Positions 48,417 to 56,500 of a stretch of 64,000 nt of DNA are shown here, piece by piece. The number at the start of each line of letters is the position of its first letter. Position 1 is the stretch's first letter. A program made the position numbers and the translations under genes. A model generated the notes under the pieces. It was not told where the DNA came from. It saw only the letters and a list, made by a program, of their open reading frames with translations, and did no database searches. The stretch is taken from assembly GCF_000819845.1 (NCBI RefSeq), contig NZ_CDCG01000002.1, positions 1 to 64,000 of the forward strand, in the 5' to 3' direction. Origin of the DNA: Aeromonas enteropelogenes (GTDB lineage: Bacteria; Pseudomonadota; Gammaproteobacteria; Enterobacterales; Aeromonadaceae).

Positions 48417-48975
48417 GTTTTTCAAGCGCTGGTCGGCCCGCAAACGGGAGGCGCAGCAGGCCGCAAGCGAACAGCCGCAGCCGCTCGATATGGAAGGCGT
48501 ATCCACACCCCAATCCGACCTTGTCGAGCCGAATACATCAGAAAATACGCCACCTCCAGCTGAAGTAAGCACTGACAAGGGGAGTGCCCCTTGCGCCGGT
48601 TCCAATCCCGCCGCCGCGCCTTCCACCGCCGCATCGGGCAAGCCCGCCCTGCCGGACAGAGAGGCGCTGCGCGCCATGTTTCGTAGCCATCAACCCGATG
48701 GCCTCGATGACTACACCCAGGATTTCAGCCAGCCCGAGCTGCTGCCTGCCGCCCTGACCGCAGGGCTGCGCAACTGGCTGGTGGCCCCCGCCTCTGAGCA
48801 AGATGCCGACCAGACTGAACCATCGCCAACCACGCCAGGTGAAGAGGCGGATGACGCAGCTTCACCCGCAGCGGCGTTGCCACAAGACCATGACAAGGGT
48901 CGGGACATTTTGGCTAACAAGGTGGGACAAAATGTCTCTACTGATAAGGCGGGAATGGAACCTCTGGGATCCTGA
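48409..48975 (+). CDS. DUF3306 family protein of the formate dehydrogenase cluster
   Basis: A 188-residue protein beginning MSEFFKRWSARKREA, the typical DUF3306 start. It is followed by a long low-complexity Pro/Ala/Ser linker and a short conserved helical block (LPDREALRAMFRSHQPDGLDDYTQDFSQPE). The tail is Ala/Asp-rich. The ATG overlaps the DUF3305 stop by 8 bases. Its last 70 bases contain the paired palindromes proposed to be enhancer sites for the next operon, which may constrain its C-terminal sequence. Confidence 0.8.
   Translation: MSEFFKRWSARKREAQQAASEQPQPLDMEGVSTPQSDLVEPNTSENTPPPAEVSTDKGSAPCAGSNPAAAPSTAASGKPALPDREALRAMFRSHQPDGLDDYTQDFSQPELLPAALTAGLRNWLVAPASEQDADQTEPSPTTPGEEADDAASPAAALPQDHDKGRDILANKVGQNVSTDKAGMEPLGS
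48902..48938. promoter_or_regulatory. Paired enhancer-type sites upstream of the fdh operon
   Basis: Site C at 48904-48914 (GACATTTTGGC) and site D at 48926-48936 (GACAAAATGTC, a perfect palindrome) are centred 22 bases apart. Site D lies within a 14-base word identical to that upstream of tupA. The sites are inside the DUF3306 coding region, 84-106 bases before a sigma54 promoter. Confidence 0.68.
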
Positions 48976-49007
48976 CTCCCTGTCAGTCACTTTTTTTCCG
49001 GGGGAGT

Positions 49008-49023
49008 TGGCTCGTCTCTTGCT
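49008..49023 (+). promoter_or_regulatory. Sigma54 (RpoN) promoter of the ferredoxin-fdh operon
   Basis: TGGCTCG-N4-TTGCT, one mismatch from the consensus TGGCACG-N4-TTGCW. The transcript should start near 49034. That is downstream of the ATG at 49029, so it supports the GTG start of the next gene at 49080. Confidence 0.78.
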
Positions 49024-49079
49024 CTCCCATGAGACCAACAAGCACACCATCCCATGAGGTGGTGCGCACAGGAGTGCAT

Positions 49080-50801
49080 GTGAGCATCGAACAATACAAC
49101 TCAAGCCTGAGCCCCGCCAGCGCTGCGGGGAGCAATGAGCGAGCGCGCGCCTATGCCTTGCGCCACACGGTCAAGACCGACAACCTGATCCCGGCCACTG
49201 TCTCCTACCAGAGTCAGGGCCGCTTGCTGCTGGTAGGGCCGGAGGATCGCATCCGCCGCGCCGCCAGCCTCTTGCCGCAAGGGGCTGTGCCGACCTTGCT
49301 GGTGAGCGAACAGGTCCATGACGCCGCCGCGACGGATCTCGAGGCCATCTTCGCCGCCACCGCCTCCCTCGAGGCGCTGACCCTGCGCGAGCCGGCGCTC
49401 AAGGGGTATCTCGGCCAGTTTCAGTTGACCGGTCTTAACGGTCAGGGGGAGCGTATCTCTTTGGCCGAGCTCTGCTTCCCGGCCCAGGCCGCCGGTGGCC
49501 ACGCCAGCTTTGATCTGGTGGCCGATCTGGGGGCGACACCGCTGTTTGCCCTGGAGCGCCCGCCCGTGGGTTATCAGTATCTGGCGGATGATGCGGGTCT
49601 GGCGGAGCAGCTTGGCGAGCTGTGCGCCCTCACCGGGGTGTTCGACAAGCCGCGCTATTTTCGCCTCGATCCGGAGGCCTGTGCCTTCACCGCCCGTGGC
49701 GTGCCCGGTTGCAGCCGTTGTCTCGATGTCTGCCCGACCGATGCCCTCAAGCCCATCAATGGGCGGATCCAGATCGATCCACATCTTTGTCAGGGCTTTG
49801 GCAGCTGCGCCTCCGCCTGCCCGACCGGGGCGATCGCCTATCACCAGCCCGATGCCAATACCAGCGGCGACTATCTGTTTCGCCTGCTCAAGCACTATCG
49901 GGAGGCGGGCGGCGAGCATCCCGTGCTCTTGATCGCAGGGGAGAGCGAGCGCAGCGACGTCGAGGCGAGCCTTGCCGCTCTGCCCAGCCACTGGCTGCCG
50001 GTCTGGGTGGAGGAAGTCGCGAGCCTCGGGCTTGAGAGCTGGGTGGCGGCCCTGGCCTATGGCGCCAGCGCGGTGCGCATTGCGCTCGGTGACGATACCC
50101 CGGCCAGCGTGCGCGCCCTGGTGGAGCGGGAGCTGGCCAGTGCCGCCGTGCTGCTGGCCGGTGCCGGATTGAGCGAGGATCGCATCGCCATCCACTCCCT
50201 GCAGGCGGTGGTGCAGGCGAGCGACCAGGGGACGGCCAATGTGGCCGGCTCCTTGCTGGAGAAGCCGCTCAAGGGGGAGAAGCGGGAGACCCTGTTTGCC
50301 GCCTTCGACGCCCTCTGGCAGGCCCACGAAGGGGGTCGCGAGCCCCTGGCGGTGCCCCACGGCGCCCCTTATGGCGCAGTGGCGCTGAAAGAGGCGGATT
50401 GCACCCTCTGCATGGGCTGCGTGGCGGTCTGTCCGACTCGCGCCCTGCATGCGGTGGGTCACGAGCCCGGCCTCAACTTTATCGAGCAGGACTGTATCCA
50501 GTGCGGTATGTGCGAGAAGGCGTGCCCCGAGCAAGCCATCGCGCTTGTGCCGCGTCTGCAGCCTGTGCCCGAGGCGCGCCGCGCCGTGCAACACCTCAAG
50601 GCGGAAGAGCCGGCCTGCTGCATTCGCTGCGGCAAGCCGTTTGCTCCTGCCTCCCTCATTCGCCGCATCCAGCAAAAACTGGCCGGTCACTCCCACTTCC
50701 AGAACGAGGCCGCCAAGCGGCTGCTGATGTGCGAGGACTGCCGGGTCAAGGATGTGTTTGAAGCCATGGCGGCGGATCCCGCCGCCCAGCTCAAACTGTG
50801 A
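49080..50801 (+). CDS. Multi-cluster 4Fe-4S ferredoxin-like protein of the fdh cluster
   Basis: A 573-residue cytoplasmic iron-sulfur protein with four [4Fe-4S] motifs in two pairs: CSRCLDVCP and CASACP region near 210-255, and CTLCMGCVAVCP and CIQCGMCEKACP near 440-490. A further CCIRCGKPF...CEDC set near the C-terminus could bind zinc or another cluster. The stretch between the pairs resembles the MvhD-like electron-transfer domain. It probably links formate oxidation to other redox pathways or serves assembly. The GTG at 49080 is chosen because GGAG lies upstream and the sigma54 transcript begins after the ATG at 49029. Confidence 0.85.
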   Translation: MSIEQYNSSLSPASAAGSNERARAYALRHTVKTDNLIPATVSYQSQGRLLLVGPEDRIRRAASLLPQGAVPTLLVSEQVHDAAATDLEAIFAATASLEALTLREPALKGYLGQFQLTGLNGQGERISLAELCFPAQAAGGHASFDLVADLGATPLFALERPPVGYQYLADDAGLAEQLGELCALTGVFDKPRYFRLDPEACAFTARGVPGCSRCLDVCPTDALKPINGRIQIDPHLCQGFGSCASACPTGAIAYHQPDANTSGDYLFRLLKHYREAGGEHPVLLIAGESERSDVEASLAALPSHWLPVWVEEVASLGLESWVAALAYGASAVRIALGDDTPASVRALVERELASAAVLLAGAGLSEDRIAIHSLQAVVQASDQGTANVAGSLLEKPLKGEKRETLFAAFDALWQAHEGGREPLAVPHGAPYGAVALKEADCTLCMGCVAVCPTRALHAVGHEPGLNFIEQDCIQCGMCEKACPEQAIALVPRLQPVPEARRAVQHLKAEEPACCIRCGKPFAPASLIRRIQQKLAGHSHFQNEAAKRLLMCEDCRVKDVFEAMAADPAAQLKL

Positions 50802-50808
50802 GGGCCAA

Positions 50809-51441
50809 ATGTATCAGCAACAAGATGACAACCAGAGCACCCTGCCCATGACAGATGCCATGACCCCCCTCGAGAGCAACAGCGCCGAGCTCTATGCCCT
50901 GCTGGCAAGCCTGTGGCGCGCCGCCCCCAAGGGCGAGCAGTTGCAGTGGCTGCGTGACCTTGAGCCGGTTCCCGGTCCCTTTGCCCGGGGCCTCGGGCTG
51001 GTGCAGCTCGCCGCCAGCAGCCACGACGAGGGATCTCTGGCCGAGGAGTATCAGGATCTCTTTATCGGTATCGGCCGGGGGGAAATCGTCCCCTTCGCCT
51101 CCTGGTATCTCACCGGCTCCCTGATGGAGCTGCCGCTCGCGGTGCTGCGCGCCGATCTGCAATCCCTGGGCTTCGAGCGCCAGAGCGGGGTGTGCGAGCC
51201 CGAAGATCACCTGGCGGCCCTGTGCGAGGTGATGGCGGTGCTGGTCAGCGAACAGCACCCCGAGCGCAACCGCTTCTATGAGCGCCACCTCGCTCCCTGG
51301 GTAATTAAGTGCTGCCACGATCAGCAAAAGGCCAAGGGAGGCTGTTTCTACCGTGCGGTGGGGCTACTTGCCGAAGATTTCTTCAAGCTGGAAAACGAAT
51401 TGCGCCTGCCGTTTGGCGCCCGGGTGGTAACTCGCCCATAA
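50809..51441 (+). CDS. TorD/DmsD-type maturation chaperone
   Basis: A 210-residue all-helical chaperone of the TorD family, which binds Tat signal peptides of molybdoenzymes and holds them for cofactor insertion. The signature EEYQDLFIGIGRGEIVPFASWYLTG is clear (E-Y-x2-LF, then P-x2-S-x-Y). It lies seven bases after the ferredoxin stop and just before two Tat-signal genes, so its client is most likely FdhA. Confidence 0.9.
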   Translation: MYQQQDDNQSTLPMTDAMTPLESNSAELYALLASLWRAAPKGEQLQWLRDLEPVPGPFARGLGLVQLAASSHDEGSLAEEYQDLFIGIGRGEIVPFASWYLTGSLMELPLAVLRADLQSLGFERQSGVCEPEDHLAALCEVMAVLVSEQHPERNRFYERHLAPWVIKCCHDQQKAKGGCFYRAVGLLAEDFFKLENELRLPFGARVVTRP

Positions 51442-51518
51442 CCATATGACAGATACCGTTCGTAGCAATGTCGGCCCCCGGGCCGGCCATAACAAAAACA
51501 AGAGTCGGAGAGAACAAG

Positions 51519-51722
51519 ATGAGCGATGACAAGCTGCAAGATCCGTCACGACGCAACCTGATCAAGGGTGTCGGCGTGGTCGCCACCATAGGGGTATTGG
51601 CCGGTGCCACCGGCCGGGTGGTGGGTAAAGAGGTGCTCACCCACGACACCGAGCCGGACAAGGGCTATCGGGAGACCCCCCATGTTCACGACTTTTATCG
51701 CACCCTGCGCGGCACCGACTGA
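51519..51722 (+). CDS. Formate dehydrogenase region Tat-targeted small protein
   Basis: A 67-residue protein with a twin-arginine signal SRRNLIKGVGVVATIGVLAG followed by a short charged tail with two histidines (ETPHVHDFYRTLRG). It matches the small Tat-substrate family regularly found before fdhA. Its role is unknown; it may help export or anchor the complex. GGAG lies 10 bases before the ATG. The next gene begins 24 bases downstream. Confidence 0.85.
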   Translation: MSDDKLQDPSRRNLIKGVGVVATIGVLAGATGRVVGKEVLTHDTEPDKGYRETPHVHDFYRTLRGTD

Positions 51723-51745
51723 GCCGGCTCAGTGAAGGAGATTTT

Positions 51746-54625
51746 ATGAAACTGACGAAACGTGCCGAGCCGGCAACTTCCGCCGACCAATCCAGTGCCG
51801 CCACCTCCCGTGGTCAGGGGCTGACTCGCCGCGCCTTTATGGTCAACTCCGGCCTGGTGGCCGGTGGTGCCGTGGCCGCCGGCTGGCTGGCACCGGCCAT
51901 GATGCAGCGAGCCGAGGCCAAAACCGTGGCCGCCGACGTACCGGTCGAGGTGAAACGCACCATCTGCTCCCACTGCTCGGTGGGCTGCGGCGTTTACGCC
52001 GAGGTGCAAAATGGGGTCTGGACCGGTCAGGAGCCAGCTTTCGATCACCCCTTCAACCTCGGTGGCCACTGCGCCAAGGGGGCAGCCCTGCGCGAGCATG
52101 GCCACGGTGAGCGTCGCCTCAAGTACCCGATGAAGCTGGTGGGCGGCAAGTGGCAGCGCATCAGCTGGGATCAGGCCATCGAAGAGGTGGGCAACGAGGT
52201 GCTGCGTCTTCGCCAGGAGTCCGGCCCCGACAGCATCTTCTGGCTCGGCTCCGCCAAGCACTCCAACGAGCAAGCCTACCTGTTTCGCAAGATGGCTTCC
52301 TTGTGGGGCACCAACAACGTGGATCACCAGGCGCGCATCTGCCACTCCACCACGGTGGCCGGTGTGGCCAACACCTGGGGCTACGGCGCCATGACCAACA
52401 GCCTGAACGACATGCACAACAGCAAGTCGATCATGTTTATCGGTTCCAACCCGGCGGAGGCCCACCCGGTCGCCATGCAGCACATCCTGCTGGCGAAAGA
52501 GCGTAACGGCTGCAAGATCCTGGTGGTGGATCCGCGCCGCACCCGCACTGCCGCCAAGGCTGACATGTACCTCTCCCTGCGCCCGGGTACCGACGTGGCC
52601 TTTATCTGGGGCATGTTGTGGCACATCTTCAAGAACGGCTGGGAAGACAAGGAGTTCATCCGCACCCGTGTCTTTGGCATGGACGAGGTGCAAAAAGAGG
52701 TAGCGCGCTGGACCCCGGCGGAAGTGGAGCGGGTGACAGGCCTCAGTGAAAAAGAGGTCTATGGCGCCGCCAAGCTGCTCTCCGACAACCGTCCGGGCTG
52801 CGTGGTCTGGTGCATGGGGGGTACCCAGCACACCACAGGCAACAACAACACCCGCGCCTACTGCATCCTCGAGCTGGCCCTTGGCAACGTGGGCAAGAGC
52901 GGTGCCGGTACCAACATTTTCCGCGGCCACGACAACGTGCAGGGCGCCACCGACTTTGGCGTCACCTCCGACTCCCTGCCGGGCTACTACGGCCTGGAAG
53001 AGGGGGCCTGGAAGCACTGGGCCCGGGTGTGGGATGTGGACTTCGAGTGGCTCAAATCCCGTTTTGACAACAAGGCCTACAACGGCAAGCTGCCGATGAA
53101 CAACAACGGCATTCCGGTCTCCCGCTGGGTGGATGGGGTGCTGGAGAACGCCGACCTTATCGAGCAGGGCACCAACATTCGCGCCATGTTCTACTGGGGC
53201 CATGCGGTCAACTCCCAGACCCGCGGTCCCGAGATGAAGAAGGCGATGCAAAAGCTCGACATGATGGTGATCGTCGACCCGTACCCGACTGTGGCGGCGG
53301 TGATGAACGATCGCACCGACGGCGTCTACCTGCTGCCGGCCACCACCCAGTTCGAGACCTATGGTTCCGTCACCGCCACCAACCGTTCCATGCAGTGGCG
53401 CGACAAGGTGATCGAGCCCCTGTTCGAGTCCAAGGTCGACCACGAGATCATGTATCTGTTGAGCAAGAAGCTGGGCTTTGCCGATGAGCTGTTCAAGCAC
53501 ATCAAGGTGGAGAACAACCAGCCGCTGCTCGAAGACATCACCCGCGAGTACAACCGTGGCATGTGGACTGTCGGTTACACCGGCCAGAGCCCGGAGCGCC
53601 TCAAAGAGCACCAGCAGAACTGGCACACCTTCCACAAGACCAGCCTCAAGGCCGAAGGTGGCCCGGTGAATGGTGAGATCTACGGTCTGCCCTGGCCTTG
53701 CTGGGGTACCCCGGAGATGAAGCATCCGGGCAGCCACATCCTCTATGACACCAGCATCCCTGTGTCAGAAGGGGGCGGCGGTTTCCGTGCCCGTTTCGGT
53801 CTCGAATATCAGGGTGTCTCCTTGCTTGCAGAAGACTCCTGGCCCAAGGGTAGCGAGGTGGAGGACGGTTATCCCGAGATCACCGCCGATCTGATGAAGC
53901 AGCTCGGCTGGTGGGATGAGCTGACCGAGGCCGAGAAAAAAGAAGCCGAGGGCAAGAACTGGAAGACCGACCTTTCTGGCGGTATCCAGCGCGTCGCCAT
54001 CAAGCACGGCTTCGTGCCCTACGGCAACGCCAAGGCGCGCTGCGTGGTGTGGACCTTCCCGGATCAGGTGCCCAAGCACCGCGAGCCGCTCTACACCCCG
54101 CGCCGGGATCTGCTGGCCGACTACGCCACCTGGCCCGATGCCAAGAGCCTGTGGCGCCTGCCGACCCAGTACGCCTCGGTGCAGGAAAAAGATGTCAGCA
54201 AGGAGTTCCCCATCATCCTCACCTCCGGCCGTCTGGTCGAATACGAGGGGGGCGGTGACGAGACCCGCTCCAACCCCTGGCTGGCGGAGCTGCAGCAGGA
54301 GATGTTCGTCGAGATGAACCCGGCGGATGCCAACGATGTCGGCGTGCGCGACGGTCAGGATGTCTGGGTCGAGGGGCCGGAAGGTGGCCGCGTCAAGGTG
54401 AAAGCCCTGATCACGCCGCGGGTGAAGCCTGGCCTTGCCTTTATGCCGTTCCACTTCGGCGGTCACTTCGAGGGCAAGGATCTGAGATCCAAGTATCCGG
54501 AAGGGTCAGACCCTTACGTACTGGGCGAGTCGGTCAACATAGTCACCACCTATGGTTATGACCCGGTTACCCAGATGCAGGAGACCAAGGTCACCCTGTG
54601 CCGTTTTCGTAAAGTAGGAGCCTGA
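51746..54625 (+). CDS. fdhA: Formate dehydrogenase catalytic subunit (Mo/W-bis-MGD, cysteine type)
   Basis: A 959-residue molybdopterin oxidoreductase oxidising formate to CO2. A Tat signal (LTRRAFMVNSGLVAGGAVAAG, Arg28-Arg29, shown here with its flank) sends it across the inner membrane. A [4Fe-4S] cluster is bound by Cys74, Cys77, Cys81 and Cys109. The metal ligand is Cys199 followed by His200 in QARICHSTTVAG, where E. coli FdnG has selenocysteine; no in-frame TGA is used. The C-terminal cofactor domain includes DANDVGVRDGQDVWVEGP. GAAGGAGA precedes the ATG. The nearby tungstate importer suggests tungsten may be the metal. Confidence 0.96.
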   Translation: MKLTKRAEPATSADQSSAATSRGQGLTRRAFMVNSGLVAGGAVAAGWLAPAMMQRAEAKTVAADVPVEVKRTICSHCSVGCGVYAEVQNGVWTGQEPAFDHPFNLGGHCAKGAALREHGHGERRLKYPMKLVGGKWQRISWDQAIEEVGNEVLRLRQESGPDSIFWLGSAKHSNEQAYLFRKMASLWGTNNVDHQARICHSTTVAGVANTWGYGAMTNSLNDMHNSKSIMFIGSNPAEAHPVAMQHILLAKERNGCKILVVDPRRTRTAAKADMYLSLRPGTDVAFIWGMLWHIFKNGWEDKEFIRTRVFGMDEVQKEVARWTPAEVERVTGLSEKEVYGAAKLLSDNRPGCVVWCMGGTQHTTGNNNTRAYCILELALGNVGKSGAGTNIFRGHDNVQGATDFGVTSDSLPGYYGLEEGAWKHWARVWDVDFEWLKSRFDNKAYNGKLPMNNNGIPVSRWVDGVLENADLIEQGTNIRAMFYWGHAVNSQTRGPEMKKAMQKLDMMVIVDPYPTVAAVMNDRTDGVYLLPATTQFETYGSVTATNRSMQWRDKVIEPLFESKVDHEIMYLLSKKLGFADELFKHIKVENNQPLLEDITREYNRGMWTVGYTGQSPERLKEHQQNWHTFHKTSLKAEGGPVNGEIYGLPWPCWGTPEMKHPGSHILYDTSIPVSEGGGGFRARFGLEYQGVSLLAEDSWPKGSEVEDGYPEITADLMKQLGWWDELTEAEKKEAEGKNWKTDLSGGIQRVAIKHGFVPYGNAKARCVVWTFPDQVPKHREPLYTPRRDLLADYATWPDAKSLWRLPTQYASVQEKDVSKEFPIILTSGRLVEYEGGGDETRSNPWLAELQQEMFVEMNPADANDVGVRDGQDVWVEGPEGGRVKVKALITPRVKPGLAFMPFHFGGHFEGKDLRSKYPEGSDPYVLGESVNIVTTYGYDPVTQMQETKVTLCRFRKVGA

Positions 54626-54629
54626 TCCC

Positions 54630-55289
54630 ATGGCCAGAATGAAATTCATGTGTGACACCAAGCGCTGCATCGAGTGCAACGGCTGTGTGACGGCGTGCAA
54701 GAACGAGAACGACGATGCCCTCGAGTGGGGCATCCAGCGTCGCCGGGTAGTGACTCTCAACGATGGCCTGCCGGGGGAAACCTCCATCTCGGTGGCCTGC
54801 ATGCACTGCACCGACGCCCCCTGCATGGCGGTCTGTCCGGCGGACTGCTTCTACCACACCGACGACGGCATAGTGCTGCACAACAAGGATCTCTGTATCG
54901 GCTGCGGCTATTGCCTGTTCGCCTGTCCGTTCGGGGCGCCCCAGTTCCCGAAGACTGCCGCCTTTGGCGATCGCGGCAAGATGGACAAGTGCACCTTCTG
55001 CGCCGGTGGCCCGGAGGAGGATCACAGCGAGGCGGAGCGCCAGAAGTACGGTGCCAACCGCATCGCAGAGGGCAAGCTGCCCATGTGTGCCGAGCTCTGC
55101 TCCACCAAGGCGCTGCTGGCCGGTGACGCCCAGGTCATCTCCGACATCTTCCGCGAGCGGGTCGCCTATCGCGGCGCACCTCACGCGGCCTGGGGCGGGG
55201 ATGAGCAGGATCTGTTCCACGACGCCAGCAAACCCCGCGATGGCAGAGGCAAGGGGCTCAAGCTTGGCAAGCAGGAGGGCGGCCAATGA
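54630..55289 (+). CDS. fdhB: Formate dehydrogenase iron-sulfur subunit
   Basis: A 219-residue electron-transfer subunit carrying four [4Fe-4S] motifs: CIECNGCVTACK, CMHCTDAPCMAVCP, CIGCGYCLFACPFG and CTFCAGG with CAELC. It has no signal peptide and is probably carried across the membrane with FdhA. It lies four bases after fdhA and overlaps fdhC by four bases. Electrons would pass from FdhA through it to cytochrome b. Confidence 0.95.
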   Translation: MARMKFMCDTKRCIECNGCVTACKNENDDALEWGIQRRRVVTLNDGLPGETSISVACMHCTDAPCMAVCPADCFYHTDDGIVLHNKDLCIGCGYCLFACPFGAPQFPKTAAFGDRGKMDKCTFCAGGPEEDHSEAERQKYGANRIAEGKLPMCAELCSTKALLAGDAQVISDIFRERVAYRGAPHAAWGGDEQDLFHDASKPRDGRGKGLKLGKQEGGQ

Positions 55290-56257
55290 GACACTGGCTG
55301 ACAGCGCTGCTGACAGCCTTGCTGCTGTTCAGCGCGCCTGGCTTCGCCGATGCCCAGAAGGAGACGATCGGCTTTGCCGGCGCCGACTACTGGCGCGCGG
55401 TGAAGGACGGGCAGGAGGGAACCACCACCTCCCGCTCGCCGGAGCACGGGGTACTCATCTCGGTGCCGGGTCAGCTCTGGTTCGAGGTAAAGACCAAGTG
55501 GGTATCGCCGCTGGGTGCCATCGCCATTTTCGGGTCGCTCGCCATGTGCGGCCTGATGTACTGGGTGGTGGGGCCGACCAAGCTCTCCAAGCCCAGAACC
55601 GGGCGCAAGCTCAAACGCTGGAGCAGGATGGACAGGGCCCTGCACTGGACCACGGCTGCCATGTTCCTGACTCTCTCGGGGTCGGGGCTGGCGATCATCT
55701 ACGGCAAGTACTTCATCAAGCCGGTGGTGAGCATGGGGGTGTGGGAGAACTGGATCTGGTTCGCCAAGGTGTTCCACAACTACGTGGGCCCGCTCTTCTT
55801 CCTCTGCCTGCTCGGGGTGCTCATCAAGTGGTTCCGCCACAACATCGTCAATATGGTGGATGTGCAGTGGTTCCTGAAATTTGGCGGCATGCTGGGCAAG
55901 CACAAGGGGAGTCACCCCTCGGCGGGCTTCTCCAACGGCGGCGAGAAGGCGATCTTCTGGCTGCTGATCTGGTTTGGCGGCATAGTCGTGGCGACCGGGC
56001 TGTTTCTGGACTTCCCCATCTTCGGCCAACTGCGCCGCCAGATGGAGTGGGCCAGCTTCATCCACATCGTCGGGGCCCTGATCCTCATCTGCGGCTTCAT
56101 CTTCCATATCTATATGGGCCTGTTCCAGCTGGAAGGGGCGCTGGAGGGGATGGTGACTGGCGAGGTGGACGAGACCTGGGCCAGGGAGCACCACGATCTC
56201 TGGTATGAAGAGGTCAAACACAAGCTGGATGAGCCCAAAGAGGGCAAATCCAGTTAA
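55286..56257 (+). CDS. fdhC: Formate dehydrogenase cytochrome b subunit
   Basis: A 323-residue membrane subunit. A Sec signal (LTALLTALLLFSAPGFADA) precedes a periplasmic segment, then an extra helix (GAIAIFGSLAMCGLMYWVV) and the four-helix FdnI-type cytochrome. Likely haem ligands are the histidines in RALHWTTAAMFL, VFHNYVGP and SFIHIVGAL. It anchors the complex and passes electrons to the quinone pool. It is the last gene of the operon. Confidence 0.93.
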   Translation: MRHWLTALLTALLLFSAPGFADAQKETIGFAGADYWRAVKDGQEGTTTSRSPEHGVLISVPGQLWFEVKTKWVSPLGAIAIFGSLAMCGLMYWVVGPTKLSKPRTGRKLKRWSRMDRALHWTTAAMFLTLSGSGLAIIYGKYFIKPVVSMGVWENWIWFAKVFHNYVGPLFFLCLLGVLIKWFRHNIVNMVDVQWFLKFGGMLGKHKGSHPSAGFSNGGEKAIFWLLIWFGGIVVATGLFLDFPIFGQLRRQMEWASFIHIVGALILICGFIFHIYMGLFQLEGALEGMVTGEVDETWAREHHDLWYEEVKHKLDEPKEGKSS

Positions 56258-56275
56258 ACAGACGTTGTTTAAACA

Positions 56276-56293
56276 GGGGCGCTGCGGCGCCCC
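56276..56293 (+). terminator. Terminator of the formate dehydrogenase operon
   Basis: GGGGCGC/GCGCCCC with a 4-base loop, followed by TTCTTTTGC, 19 bases after the fdhC stop. Confidence 0.85.
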
Positions 56294-56500
56294 TTCTTTT
56301 GCTCTCCATCCGGGGAACAAGGCCATGTCGGTCTGCTGGTTGGATAGTTCGGCACAACTTTCTCGCCCTGACCCCTGGCAGGAGGGCAGGGGTATGCCCA
56401 AGCTCACAAAATCGAATTGATAAACGTCATATGATTGATTTCATTATGTGTCTCGCTCTCCTGCCGAACGGCAACTTCATGTAAATCAACGAGAATGACT

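Noticed and set aside
51746..54625. FdhA as a selenoprotein with in-frame TGA
   Set aside because: The metal-ligand codon at residue 199 is a cysteine codon and the frame is open throughout, so no selenocysteine insertion is needed.
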